A stretch of 64,000 bases of DNA, taken from Dyella acidiphila. Lineage in GTDB: Bacteria; Pseudomonadota; Gammaproteobacteria; Xanthomonadales; Rhodanobacteraceae. Where the stretch lies: the NCBI RefSeq assembly GCF_014863405.1, contig NZ_JACZZA010000009.1, positions 144,340-208,339 of the forward strand. The letters run 5' to 3'. Below the pieces are notes generated by a model. The model made no database searches and was not told the DNA's origin. It saw nothing but the letters and a program-made list of their open reading frames with translations. Below, piece by piece: positions 1 to 9,341 of this stretch. The position numbers and the translations under genes were made by a program. Every line of letters begins with the position of its first letter. Positions within the stretch are counted from its first letter, which is position 1.

Positions 1-1639
1 GGCAGGATCGATGATTGACGCTGGCGTGTTAACCGGTCGCGGGCGCATTGGTGGTGATCTGACCGTCACCGGTACGATCGCGCCGGGCGATGGCACGGGC
101 TCGTATCAAGCCCTCAGCATCGGCGGTAACTACATGCAGGGCGGCGGCTCGACGTACATGGCGCAGTGGAATCCACAACAGCCCGGCCAATCGAGTCAGA
201 TCATCGTCGACGGCAACGCGACACTGGCCCATGGCGCCCTGGTCAACCTGGCGGCAGGCGGCAGCAGCATGCGGATCTACAAGCCCGGTACGCGCTATAC
301 CTTGCTCACCGCCAACCAAGGCCTCAGCGGTACTTACACCTTGTTGGGCAACACCTCGCTAAGCGCGGTGTTGTCGCTTGCACCGTTCTACGATGCCCAT
401 CACTTCTATCTCACCGTCACTCAGCAACGCCTGCTGCCGGCGTTGGCACAAACCGCCAACCAGCGTGCGGCTCTGGCGGGGGTCCAGTCGCTCGCCGCCA
501 CCCCCGCATCGGCGGCAATGGGGCCGTCGGTTTCCATGCGAGCGACCGACGTGCTGCCCGTGCTCAGCACACCCTTTGCCTTGTTGACCAATCTGCAAAG
601 CGACGCGCAGGTGCGTTACGCCGCCGATCAGCTTTCCGGCGAAATCTACGCCAGCGTCAAGAACACCTTCCTGGAGGATAGCCGCTACCTCCGCGATGCC
701 GTTGCCATGCGACTGAGTCAGGCCGGGTCCGATCAGCAAAGTCCGGATGCTTCCGCAAAGCAGTCGGTACGGACCCAGGCCAGTGGCCTGGCTACCTGGG
801 GGCAGTTCGTCGGTTCCTGGGCACGCCGTGATGGCAGCGGCAACGATGCCAGCGTGTCGAGCACGCTCGGCGGCTTCCTGCTCGGTGCGGACAAGGCGGT
901 GGGCAGCCACAGTCGTATCGGTGTGATGAGCGGTTATACGCAGACCTCGGCGAACGTCGCACGGCGCGGCTCCCGCCTGTCTAGCAACGACGTGCACCTC
1001 GGCATCTATGCGGGTACGCAGCTGGGTGCGCTGGATGTGAACCTGGGCGCGGCTTATACGCGGCACGACTTCAGGGCCGATCGCAGCATTGTCTTTGCCA
1101 ATTACGCTGGCAACGCGCACGGCAAGGGCAAGGCCGACACGGCTCAGGTCTTTGGCGAGGCGGCCTATCGCCTGCAGTTCAAGTCGTTCGCGCTGGAGCC
1201 GTTTGCACGTGGGGCATATGTACGCCTGAATACGCGTGGTCTTCAGGAGCAGGGCGGTCCGATGGCTCTGTCGGTAGGCGGCGACCGGCAAGCGGTCACC
1301 TACAGCACCCTGGGTACACGTGCATCCACGCACTTCCAGTTCCAGGGCGATGCCTTTGACGCGTACACCAGCCTGGGCTGGCGCCATGCCTTCGGCCGCG
1401 TGCGTCCCGATGCGCAGATGGCCTTCGCCCATGGCGCCCCATTCACCGTGGCAGGGCTGCCTATCGCACGCAACGCTTTGGCCGTCGATACGGGGGGGCG
1501 TTACGTGTGCACAAGCAAGCCACCATCAACGTGGCTTACAACGGGCAGCTCGCACAGCAGGCGGTGGATAGCGGCTTCAAGGCTGAATTCAACTGGGAGT
1601 TCGAGTAGGTGCGAGTGCGCCGTATCGCCTCGTATTTGA
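1..1639 (+). CDS. Autotransporter, C-terminal part, frameshifted near its end
   Basis: The reading frame is open to the left edge, so the start lies outside the window. Early residues (GVLTGRGRIGGDLTVTGTIA) are the end of a beta-helical passenger; the last 270 or so residues form a type V secretion beta-barrel (starting near TWGQFVGSWARRDG). The barrel should end in an aromatic beta strand. In the present frame it runs past a G7 tract (1492-1498) into unrelated residues and stops at 1639. Adding one G restores a typical ending (VHKQATINVAYNGQL through FNWEFE) with a stop at 1606-1608. The gene is therefore a pseudogene, phase-variable, or carries a homopolymer sequencing error. Confidence 0.85.
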   Translation, partial: AGSMIDAGVLTGRGRIGGDLTVTGTIAPGDGTGSYQALSIGGNYMQGGGSTYMAQWNPQQPGQSSQIIVDGNATLAHGALVNLAAGGSSMRIYKPGTRYTLLTANQGLSGTYTLLGNTSLSAVLSLAPFYDAHHFYLTVTQQRLLPALAQTANQRAALAGVQSLAATPASAAMGPSVSMRATDVLPVLSTPFALLTNLQSDAQVRYAADQLSGEIYASVKNTFLEDSRYLRDAVAMRLSQAGSDQQSPDASAKQSVRTQASGLATWGQFVGSWARRDGSGNDASVSSTLGGFLLGADKAVGSHSRIGVMSGYTQTSANVARRGSRLSSNDVHLGIYAGTQLGALDVNLGAAYTRHDFRADRSIVFANYAGNAHGKGKADTAQVFGEAAYRLQFKSFALEPFARGAYVRLNTRGLQEQGGPMALSVGGDRQAVTYSTLGTRASTHFQFQGDAFDAYTSLGWRHAFGRVRPDAQMAFAHGAPFTVAGLPIARNALAVDTGGRYVCTSKPPSTWLTTGSSHSRRWIAASRLNSTGSSSRCECAVSPRI

Positions 1640-1653
1640 CGAGGCGATACGGC
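1619..1653. terminator. Bidirectional hairpin terminator between convergent genes
   Basis: A perfect 14-bp inverted repeat (1619-1632 and 1640-1653, arm GCCGTATCGCCTCG) with a 7-base loop lies between the autotransporter end and the TonB receptor stop. Flanking T tracts are weak, but the position between convergent genes suits a shared terminator. Confidence 0.7.
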
Positions 1654-1659
1654 AGCACC

Positions 1660-4041
1660 TTAAAACAGCGTCGTGCTGATGGTCAGATACCACTGCCGCG
1701 GTGCGCCGACGTAGTAAGTCGGCGCCGATTCGGATGCATCGATGGTGGGACTGGCCGGCAGCGCCAGATAGTGGCGGTTGAGGATGTTCAACCAGTTCAG
1801 CGCAATCGTGGTCTTGTGCAGCACGCTGAAATCCGGCAGTTCATAACTCGCGCTGCCGTTGACGGTGAAGTTGGAAGCGACCCGATCGGTATTGAGAAAA
1901 TCGCCGTATTCGCTGCCGGTGAATTTGCCGTTGAGATTCAAGACCAGGCCGCCGTCGGCATAGCGCGCGCCGAAATAGGCCATATTGCGCGGCGTGCCGG
2001 GAAACTGCTTGCCCTTGGTGTCGTAGTACGCCGCGGCGGTGTCCACGGTGGCGGGCAGGGACAGGTTCTGCTTCACCTGCGACTGCGTATAGGTGTAGGA
2101 GCTGTACAGGCTCAGGCCATGGCCCAGGTCCAGATTGCCTTCCGCATTGAGCCCGGCCATGCGTACCGGCCCGGCGTTGATGTAGTAGTTGATGAAGGTG
2201 TCCTGGTCCAGGCCGACCGCGGTGCGGTTACCCATGTTGGCGAGGTAGGCATCGGTGTGCAGGGTCAGCGGTCCATCGGTGAAGCGCCAGCCCAGTTCGT
2301 TCGACCACGCGCTTTCCGGCAACGGCGCCGGCAGGCCCAGGCGGCTGTTGCCGTAGGTGGCCGAATCCTGCGGTGCGCGGAAGGTGCGGGTGAGGCTGTA
2401 GTAGATCTGGTTGTTGTCGTTCGGTTTCCACGAGGCGCCGAGCGAGGGCAGGAAGCGATGAAAGCGATCGTCGCTGTTCTGGTACGAAGTCCAGTCGGCC
2501 GGATCGGGATTGCCCGGAAACAACACGAACTGGTTGTCGCGTTCGGTGTACAGGTAGGCGACGCCGGCATTGAAGGTCCATGCATCGCTCGGTGTCCAGC
2601 TGTCTTCCACGAATGCTTTCTTGACCGTGGTGAGGTCGTATTCCTGATAGTTCTTCCACGGCGCGCCATTGCTGTAGCTGAGCAGATTGCGATCGCCCCA
2701 GATGCCGTCCGGTTCGCCGGTCAGCGGATCCACATACTGCGCATCGATATATTCGAGCTGGCGCGAGCGCTCGTACCAGATGCCCCAGTCCAGCGTGTTG
2801 TCCAGGCCCAGCGTCAGGGTGAACTTGGCATTGATGCCCGGGCGATAGGTAATCGGCCGGTACGCCTCCAGTACCGCGTACTGCCCATCCGCATACTGGT
2901 CGGCCTGCACCACCGGACGGCCGTTCGCGCCAGTCTGCAAGGGCAGGAAGCCGGCGAAGCTGCCGTTGCCGTCGCCGAACTGGAAATAGGGAATCACTGA
3001 GAGCGACAGGTTCTGGCCGAACTTGAATTCGCCATCCAGGCTTGCCACCCATGACTTGAACGGATTCTGGTAAAGCTTGTAATAGCTGGACTGGGTGAAG
3101 AACGTGGCATCGTTGTAAAGCTGCTCGGCGGTGAAGCCGCCTGCCGGTGTCGGCGCCCAGCTGGTGCCGTAGTCGTAGTGATAGCCGTATTGCGTGGCTT
3201 CCGCCTTGGTCAGCGGCATGTAGAAATAATTTTCTTCGTGGTTGTAATTGAAATTGGCGGTGAGGCTGTTGTTGTCGTCGATGGTCCACACCGATTTGGC
3301 CTGGATGCGGTGAATGTCGTCCTGGCCGCCGCCGCGCCATTTGTTGTCGGAGTTCTGCGAGATCGAAATCCAGCTGCGCACCGGGCCGGTATCGCCGGTG
3401 TTGATGCGCAGATAGGTGCTGCGTGCATCGTCGCTGCCGAAGGTCTGGCCTGCGAAAATATTGAAGTTCTGCGTCGGCGTGCGCGTGATGAAGCTGACGT
3501 GGCCGCCTACTGCGCCAAGATCGGGCATATCCAGATCGGCCGAGCCGGGCGAGACCGTGATCGATTCGTAGTTGCGCGCTTCGCCGTATTCGGAAGCGTA
3601 GGGAATGTAATCGCCTACATCGTTGACCGGCACGCCATCCAGGGTCACGCCGATCTCGCTGGCGCTGAAGCCGCGGATGGTATAGCTGCTGCTGTCGGTC
3701 AGTCCGAAGCCATCGTAAGAGGCCGAGTTCACACCCGGCGCGCTGTTGATCATCTGCGTGTAGTCGGCGGTGATCGGCTGTTGCGCGATCGCCTGCGCGG
3801 AAATCGTCGATACCTGTTTGGGCTGGTCCTGCGCAGCCATCAGGCCGCCGGCCAGGCTTTGTGCATTGACGTTGACAGTGGACAGGGTGGTGCTTTTATG
3901 GACCTTGTCCGCCGAGCCGGCCGTGTTGGCTGCCTGCGTCTGCGGGTCATCCGCATGGGCGGATCCGCTGCCCGCGGCGGCCATGGCCGCCGCCAAGGCA
4001 AGCCAGAGAACAGTGTGACGACGAATGGCGAAAGTACGCAT
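1660..4041 (-). CDS. TonB-dependent outer-membrane receptor
   Basis: 793 aa. The chosen start (MRTFAIRRHTVLWL) gives a clear signal peptide; the frame continues 34 codons upstream but without signal-like sequence. After the signal come a plug domain (region VSTISAQAIAQQPI, then SYTIRGF and GVTLDGVPVND) and a long barrel that ends in Phe (TISTTLF), as BamA-inserted proteins do. It imports a ligand across the outer membrane with energy from TonB-ExbBD. The substrate cannot be told from sequence; no siderophore or sugar genes adjoin. It is convergent with the autotransporter. Confidence 0.92.
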   Translation of the reverse strand: MRTFAIRRHTVLWLALAAAMAAAGSGSAHADDPQTQAANTAGSADKVHKSTTLSTVNVNAQSLAGGLMAAQDQPKQVSTISAQAIAQQPITADYTQMINSAPGVNSASYDGFGLTDSSSYTIRGFSASEIGVTLDGVPVNDVGDYIPYASEYGEARNYESITVSPGSADLDMPDLGAVGGHVSFITRTPTQNFNIFAGQTFGSDDARSTYLRINTGDTGPVRSWISISQNSDNKWRGGGQDDIHRIQAKSVWTIDDNNSLTANFNYNHEENYFYMPLTKAEATQYGYHYDYGTSWAPTPAGGFTAEQLYNDATFFTQSSYYKLYQNPFKSWVASLDGEFKFGQNLSLSVIPYFQFGDGNGSFAGFLPLQTGANGRPVVQADQYADGQYAVLEAYRPITYRPGINAKFTLTLGLDNTLDWGIWYERSRQLEYIDAQYVDPLTGEPDGIWGDRNLLSYSNGAPWKNYQEYDLTTVKKAFVEDSWTPSDAWTFNAGVAYLYTERDNQFVLFPGNPDPADWTSYQNSDDRFHRFLPSLGASWKPNDNNQIYYSLTRTFRAPQDSATYGNSRLGLPAPLPESAWSNELGWRFTDGPLTLHTDAYLANMGNRTAVGLDQDTFINYYINAGPVRMAGLNAEGNLDLGHGLSLYSSYTYTQSQVKQNLSLPATVDTAAAYYDTKGKQFPGTPRNMAYFGARYADGGLVLNLNGKFTGSEYGDFLNTDRVASNFTVNGSASYELPDFSVLHKTTIALNWLNILNRHYLALPASPTIDASESAPTYYVGAPRQWYLTISTTLF

Positions 4042-4480
4042 GCCTGGTCTATCCCCCGCAGTAATGGCCAAAAGAACAGCGTCAACGCCGGTCGCGGCCG
4101 GCGCCTGTTTGAATATCTGGATTGCTGCAACGACCTCGCTCAAGCCGCCGCCATAAAGACGGCCAGACGGCTTGCTCCCTCATGTTGCGATGTCACATTT
4201 TGTTTATCGTATCGACATGGAATTGTCCAGGTCGGTAGCGGGCTGGCGACTTATTATGTTTTGGACTTTGCAAGGTCCCCGCAAGAAAACCGTTGATTCG
4301 TGCGATCTGTCACGATGCTTAAGGCAGGATGGTCAGCGCCGCAGCCGGTTAGCACGGATTGTGCTTGTGCAACATGGTGCGCCAGGTTTGCAGGCCGCCC
4401 ATGTTGTCGTGAATACTCGTTGCCGTATGTCGTCTGGACGTCCAAATACATGGGCCCGGCGATCAACTCAGGGGAAGTCG
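4042..4480. other. Intergenic region with divergent promoters
   Basis: About 440 bases between the divergent TonB receptor and DUF3574 lipoprotein genes. AT-richer runs around 4195-4265 are the likely promoter zone. I see no convincing gene or repeat here. Confidence 0.5.
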
Positions 4481-4930
4481 ATGCTGCGTCGTGCCTTGTC
4501 CGTTGTGTCATTGAGCTTGCTGCTCGCGGCGTGCGCCACGTCGCTGGCACCAGGTGCTGCCTCGACCTTGCAGGGCGATGCCGCGCATCCCGGGCAGGCC
4601 CAGGGCTGGGTGGATACTCGCCTGTACTTCGGCCTCGGTCCGGCCGATCAACCTGGGCAGGGCATCAGCGAAGCGAGCTGGCGCGATTTTCTCGACCAGC
4701 AAGTCACGCCGCGCTTCCCAGATGGCCTGAGCGTGCTCGATGTCTACGGGCAATGGCAGGGCAAGCAGGAAACCCGGCCCGAGCGTCTGCATTCCAAGCT
4801 GCTGGTGATCGATTATCCCGACACGCCGGAAAACCGCAGCAAGATCGAAGCGATCCGCGCGGCGTGGAAACAGCGCACCGGCGATCAATCGGTGTTGCGG
4901 GTAACACAGCCGGCGGATGTGTCGTTCTGA
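4481..4930 (+). CDS. DUF3574 lipoprotein
   Basis: 149 aa. The ATG at 4481 follows a GGGGAAG ribosome site and opens a lipoprotein signal (MLRRALSVVSLSLLLAAC) with the lipobox Cys at residue 18. The rest matches the DUF3574 pattern (DTRLYFGLGPADQPGQGIS; LSVLDVYGQWQG). Members are small exported proteins of unknown function. A longer frame from 4172 exists but would bury the signal peptide. Confidence 0.8.
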   Translation: MLRRALSVVSLSLLLAACATSLAPGAASTLQGDAAHPGQAQGWVDTRLYFGLGPADQPGQGISEASWRDFLDQQVTPRFPDGLSVLDVYGQWQGKQETRPERLHSKLLVIDYPDTPENRSKIEAIRAAWKQRTGDQSVLRVTQPADVSF

Positions 4931-5057
4931 ACCAACTGGCTTTGACTTCGAGCTCCGCTTCGCCGGAATGACGGTAAGGGATATTTCCGTTTGGCGGCGA
5001 GCCTTCCTTTTTCCGGCAACACCCGCAAGCGTCCGCTTCCGACCCAGGGACCCCCAT

Positions 5058-6644
5058 GTGAACACATCCAGCAAGCCAGCCCTATTCGTCAGCAGCGACT
5101 TCAACGGCTTCCTCGGCCTGTTGGTGGACAACATCTCGGTGATGGCCTTTCTCGCCACCGCGCTGATCGGTATTTTCGGTTTCCCTGCGGACCTGGTTTA
5201 CACGCGCATGTTTCCCGGCACCACGCTGGGCGTACTGCTAGGCAATCTCGCGTATTTCGTGATGGCGCGGCGGCTGGCGAAGCGCAGCGGCAATGCACAG
5301 ACCACCGCCATGCCGCTCGGCGTGGATGCGCCCACCAGCATCGGCATGGGCTTGCTCGTGCTCGGGCCGGCTTTTCTCAGTTACAAGCAGGCGGGCATGG
5401 ACGAACACGCGGCGGCCATCGCGACATGGCAACTGGGCATGGCGTCGCTGGTGGTGATGGGCGTGTTCAAGACCGTGCTGTCGTTCTTCGGGCCGCTGGT
5501 GCAGCGGCATGTGCCGCGTGCCGGTCTGCTGGGTTCGATTGCGGGCATTGCGCTGGTGTTGATGGGCTTTCTGCCGCTGCTGGAAATCATGAAGGTGCCG
5601 ATGGTGGGTTTTGCCGGCCTGGGCATCGTGCTGTATGCCCTGGTGGCGCGCGGTGCCATGCCGTGGAATCTGCCGGGCGTGCTGGTGGCCTTCGTGGTCG
5701 GCCTGCTGTTGTACCTGGTGCTCGGGCCGCTGGGTTGGCTGGGCCATGGCTATCACCCTGCGGCGGCATGGCAATGGCGCGTTGCCTTGCCCTGGCCGAC
5801 CTTGCAATGGATCCACGGCCTGCCGCTCACGCTGCCGTATCTGCCGCTGATCCTGCCGTTCGGCCTGCTGATGGTGGCTGGCGGCATCAATGTCACCGAA
5901 AGCGCGCGTGCCGCCGGCGATAACTACAACACGCGCGACATCCTGCTGGTGGAAGCCCTGGCCACGCTGGTGGCCGGCTGCTGCGGCGGCGTGGCGCAGA
6001 CCACGCCGTATATCGGCCAGCCGGCGTATCGCGCCATGGGCGCACGCACGGGCTATGTGTTGTTGACCGGCATCGTGGTGGGGCTCGGCGGCGTGTTCGG
6101 TTATTTGTCGAACCTGGTGGAATTGCTGCCGCTGGCGGTGTTGGCGCCGATCCTGATCTATGTCGCCATCAGCATCACCACCCAGGCCTTCGAGGCGACG
6201 CCGCAGCGCTACGCCGCCGCGGTGGTGTTCAGTTTCTTTCCGGCGATCGCGGACATGGTGGCGATCAAGCTGGGTGATCCCACCTATGTGCCGCGCGAGC
6301 ATTTCGTCGCGCTGTACAACGATGCCTCGCACGGCATTTCCGAGCTGGCGGTGATCAATGTACTGGGCAACGGATTCATCATCACTTCGATGATCTGGGC
6401 CAGTTTCGTGGTGGCGATGATCGATGGCAGGCCGCGGCGCGCGGCCTCGATCCTATTGCTTGGTGGCGCCCTGACCTTGTTCGGCGTGATTCACTCGGTG
6501 GTGCCTACCGGCAGCCTGTATCTGCCATGGGCGCTGGATCCGGCCTTGCGCTCGATCAGCCTGCAATTTGCCGGAGCGTACCTGATGCTGGCGGTGGTAC
6601 TGGCGCTGTTGTCGTTGCAGCCGCGCAACACAGCCCAAGCCTGA
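5058..6644 (+). CDS. NCS2/AzgA-like permease
   Basis: 528 aa polytopic inner-membrane protein with roughly a dozen hydrophobic segments. The NCS2-like block QTTPYIGQPAYRAMGARTGY and the early SSDFNGFLGLLVDN segment support the xanthine/uracil permease superfamily. The GTG at 5058 has a CAGGGA site about 8 bases upstream; the frame is open back to 4917, where the sequence does not look protein-like. Substrate (purine, pyrimidine or other) is unknown, and no purine genes adjoin. Confidence 0.8.
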   Translation: MNTSSKPALFVSSDFNGFLGLLVDNISVMAFLATALIGIFGFPADLVYTRMFPGTTLGVLLGNLAYFVMARRLAKRSGNAQTTAMPLGVDAPTSIGMGLLVLGPAFLSYKQAGMDEHAAAIATWQLGMASLVVMGVFKTVLSFFGPLVQRHVPRAGLLGSIAGIALVLMGFLPLLEIMKVPMVGFAGLGIVLYALVARGAMPWNLPGVLVAFVVGLLLYLVLGPLGWLGHGYHPAAAWQWRVALPWPTLQWIHGLPLTLPYLPLILPFGLLMVAGGINVTESARAAGDNYNTRDILLVEALATLVAGCCGGVAQTTPYIGQPAYRAMGARTGYVLLTGIVVGLGGVFGYLSNLVELLPLAVLAPILIYVAISITTQAFEATPQRYAAAVVFSFFPAIADMVAIKLGDPTYVPREHFVALYNDASHGISELAVINVLGNGFIITSMIWASFVVAMIDGRPRRAASILLLGGALTLFGVIHSVVPTGSLYLPWALDPALRSISLQFAGAYLMLAVVLALLSLQPRNTAQA

Positions 6645-6692
6645 GCTGCGATCCAGGCCGGTATGCACCGGCCTGGACCTGGTTGCAGCGGC

Positions 6693-6830
6693 TTAATGTT
6701 CCTTGCCGGCTTCGCGCAATTTCTGTGCGCATTCTTCGCAGCAGACTTCCACGACACGGTTGCCGATGGTGACCTTGATGGCGTTGTCGTCGAGGGGGTA
6801 GTCGCAGGCGGCGCAGGTTTTCTCGCTCAT
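6693..6830 (-). CDS. 45-aa Cys-rich putative zinc-binding protein
   Basis: A very short gene reading MSEKTCAACDYPLDDN and ending KLREAGKEH. It has two Cys pairs (CAAC near the N terminus and CCEEC in the middle), the pattern of a TRASH/YHS-like zinc knuckle. It is convergent with the permease and lies downstream of the AraC gene. Function is unknown; metal binding is inferred only from Cys spacing. Confidence 0.7.
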   Translation of the reverse strand: MSEKTCAACDYPLDDNAIKVTIGNRVVEVCCEECAQKLREAGKEH

Positions 6831-6917
6831 GGGATTGGCTCCTAAAAGACCCGGTGCGGGTGGCTGTAGAAGACCATTCGTGGCGGTTCTGCGCTGTCGA
6901 AATCTTTAGCGACCGGC

Positions 6918-7745
6918 TCAGCTGCGGAAGGATTGCCTGAATGCCGCCGGCGAGCGCCCATAGGCCTGCCGGAATGCCGAGCTGAAATGGCTGTGGCTGG
7001 AAAATCCCAGATCTGCTGCCAGCGCCGACAGATCTTCGTATGCATCGATCAGGTCCAGCGCCCGCGCCAGACGCAGGCGCAGCTGATAGCGGTACAGCGG
7101 AATACCTTCCACCTGCTGGAACACCTGGGTGAGATACACCGGCGAACCGCCGATCTCGGCAGCGATGCCGGCCAGCGTCCAGCGCCGGCCCAGATCGCTG
7201 GCCAGCAGCAGTTTCACGCGGTCCGCGAGGCGGCGCCGTGCCTGCGTGGATGCAGGCTCATGCGTGGTGCGCGGACCCAGGCTGCGGCAGACCAGGGTCA
7301 GCACCAGGCCTTCGGCTTCCAGCGGCTCGATCGCGCCGTTTTCCAGGCCATGCCGCAGCAAAGCAACCAGGGCCTGTGCGCGTGGATCGATACGCAGCGA
7401 CTGGCGCCGGAACTGCAATGCGCCACCCTTTGCCAGCAAGTCGGGCGGCGCCAGTTCCTGCAGCAGCGCCGCCGACAGGCTGAGCGACATATTCGCGTCG
7501 CCGCCGTTTACCGGATGGCTGACCTGGTAGGCCTGGTCGGCATTGAAGAACAACACGTGGTTGGCATCGGCCACGGCCTGGTCGCTGCCGACGTGGCGCA
7601 GGTATACGCCACGATACGGAAACACCAGGTGCGTCTGCGCGGTGCATTCCTCCTCGCTGCGATGCCGGCAATGGCCTGCGCAGCGCACATCGCGCAAGGC
7701 GAGGGTGCGCGTGTCCAACAGCGGGCTGATCTGGAAGTCGGCCAT
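6918..7745 (-). CDS. AraC-family transcriptional regulator
   Basis: 275 aa. N-terminal AraC-type sensing region, then a C-terminal double HTH domain (about 175-270) with WTLAGIAAEIGGSPVYLTQVF and the hallmark LSALAADLGFSSHSHFSSAF. The start MADFQIS is 31 codons inside the longer frame, just downstream of the REC-GGDEF gene, so this is probably the last gene of the signalling operon. Its target is unknown. Confidence 0.85.
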   Translation of the reverse strand: MADFQISPLLDTRTLALRDVRCAGHCRHRSEEECTAQTHLVFPYRGVYLRHVGSDQAVADANHVLFFNADQAYQVSHPVNGGDANMSLSLSAALLQELAPPDLLAKGGALQFRRQSLRIDPRAQALVALLRHGLENGAIEPLEAEGLVLTLVCRSLGPRTTHEPASTQARRRLADRVKLLLASDLGRRWTLAGIAAEIGGSPVYLTQVFQQVEGIPLYRYQLRLRLARALDLIDAYEDLSALAADLGFSSHSHFSSAFRQAYGRSPAAFRQSFRS

Positions 7746-7776
7746 CGCCGGATGATGCGCCTGGCGCTGGTGGCGC

Positions 7777-8775
7777 TCAACCGCCGCCGGCCAATACGCA
7801 GCAGTTTTTGCCTTTTTCCTTGGCCTGATACAGCGCACGGTCGGCGGCCTGGATCAGCGCTTCGTCGGATTCCAGCTGCGACTCCCACGCGGCGACGCCG
7901 ATGCTGGCGCTGACGTGCGCGACAAAGTCGCCGCGCGTATTGGCCAGCGGATAAGGCTTGGCCAGCATGTCGCAGATTTCCCGGCAGCGTTGCAAAACCG
8001 GTTCGATCTCGCCGACGTTTTCGAAGATCAGCGCGAATTCGTCGCCACCCAGCCGGGCCACGGTATCGCCGCTGCGCACGTGATGATTGAGACGTCCGGC
8101 AATCGCCTGCAGCAGCGCGTCGCCGGCCGGATGGCCGTGCGTATCGTTCACCGCCTTGAAGCCGTCGATATCCACCAGTGCCAGCGCAAAGCGGCGGCCC
8201 GGCTGCGCGCCGGTCATGGCGGCACGCAGCTGGTCGTGGAACAGCACGCGGTTGGGCAGGCTGGTGAGCATGTCGTGGGTGGCCTGGTGGCGCACCTTGG
8301 CTTCCACGCGCTGGCGCTCGGCGATTTCCACCTGCAACTGGCGATTGCGCTCGGACAGTTCTTCCAGGGTCTGCTGCAATTGCATGCGCGCCGAATGCAG
8401 CTCCAGGAATACGCGCACCTTCGATTGCAGGATCACGTCGTTGATCGGCTTGGCGATGTAATCCACCGCGCCGGAACGATAGCCCTTCAGGCGATTGAGA
8501 TCGTCGGCATAGGCGGCGGTGACGAAGATCACCGGCGTATCGCGCAACTGTTCGGCTTCGCCGAGCAGGGCGGCGACTTCGAAGCCGTCCATGTCGGGCA
8601 TGTTCACGTCGAGCAGGATCAGCGCGAATTGCTGGTCCAGGCAGAGCGACAGTGCCTCGTTGCCGCTGCTGGCCTCGACCAGCTCGGCGCCGCAGTCGGC
8701 GAGCAGGCGGCGCATGGCCACCAGGTTGGCGCGGGTGTCGTCGACCACCAGAATTTTTGGATTGGGTGTACTCAT
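7777..8775 (-). CDS. Response regulator with diguanylate cyclase output (REC-GGDEF)
   Basis: 332 aa. Receiver domain (residues 5-125) with phospho-acceptor Asp56 in LILLDVNMPDMDG and Lys in AKPIND, a short coiled coil, then GGDEF (about 165-330) with an intact LGGDEFA active site. Phosphorylation should switch on c-di-GMP synthesis. Its ATG overlaps the TGA of the CheB gene by four bases (8772-8775), showing translational coupling and fixing the start. It probably takes phosphate from the hybrid kinase upstream. Confidence 0.92.
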   Translation of the reverse strand: MSTPNPKILVVDDTRANLVAMRRLLADCGAELVEASSGNEALSLCLDQQFALILLDVNMPDMDGFEVAALLGEAEQLRDTPVIFVTAAYADDLNRLKGYRSGAVDYIAKPINDVILQSKVRVFLELHSARMQLQQTLEELSERNRQLQVEIAERQRVEAKVRHQATHDMLTSLPNRVLFHDQLRAAMTGAQPGRRFALALVDIDGFKAVNDTHGHPAGDALLQAIAGRLNHHVRSGDTVARLGGDEFALIFENVGEIEPVLQRCREICDMLAKPYPLANTRGDFVAHVSASIGVAAWESQLESDEALIQAADRALYQAKEKGKNCCVLAGGG

Positions 8776-9341
8776 GCAAGACACAGTCGATGGATCAGTG
8801 GGGCGATGTCGGTCAGATCAACGCAGTAATCCGCGCCGGCAATGTCCAGGGCCGCTTGCGGCATCACCGGCATTTCCGCGCTGGATGGCGATTGCACAAT
8901 GGCGGTGCCGCCCAATGCCCGTATCCGTTGCAGGCCTGAGGCGCCATCGGCATTTCCCCCTGTGAGTACGATGCCCAGCAATTTTTCCCGCCATACCTCC
9001 GCTGCCGAATAGAACATCACGTCGATGGAAGGGCGCGCGTAGTGCACGCGTGCGTCGATCGACAGCGCAAAGTAGCGGTCCGCTTCCACCAGCAAATGGT
9101 AGCCACTTGGCGCCAGATGGACAGTGCCGGGCTGTGCCCGGTGGCGTTCCTGCGCCTCGATCACCGGCAAGGGCGATACACGCTGCAGCACTTCGCACAG
9201 CAGTTCCACCGTGTCGGAGCCGGTATGGCAGCACACGATCACGGTCTGCTGCATCTGGGCATCGAAGCCCCCGATCACGGCCTTGAGCGCATCCACGCCG
9301 CCGGCCGAACAACCGATCGCAATAGCTTGCGGCGTGTTCAT
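8772..9341 (-). CDS. cheB: CheB-type protein-glutamate methylesterase, catalytic domain only
   Basis: 189 aa, catalytic domain without a receiver domain. The Ser12 motif GCSAGGVDALK, the His in CCHTGSD and the Asp in VLTGGNADGASGL make the triad. It would remove methyl groups from glutamates of a chemoreceptor-like target. The ATG lies in a four-base overlap with the CheR stop. With no MCP in the window, the substrate may be the hybrid kinase itself or a distant receptor. Confidence 0.9.
   Translation of the reverse strand: MNTPQAIAIGCSAGGVDALKAVIGGFDAQMQQTVIVCCHTGSDTVELLCEVLQRVSPLPVIEAQERHRAQPGTVHLAPSGYHLLVEADRYFALSIDARVHYARPSIDVMFYSAAEVWREKLLGIVLTGGNADGASGLQRIRALGGTAIVQSPSSAEMPVMPQAALDIAGADYCVDLTDIAPLIHRLCLA

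Noticed and set aside
1609..3000. Long open frame on the plus strand opposite the TonB receptor
   Set aside because: No ribosome site or family motifs; it is the antisense shadow of a well-supported gene in GC-rich DNA.
4172..4480. Long N-terminal extension of the DUF3574 gene
   Set aside because: It would place the lipoprotein signal in the middle; the ATG at 4481 has a good ribosome site.
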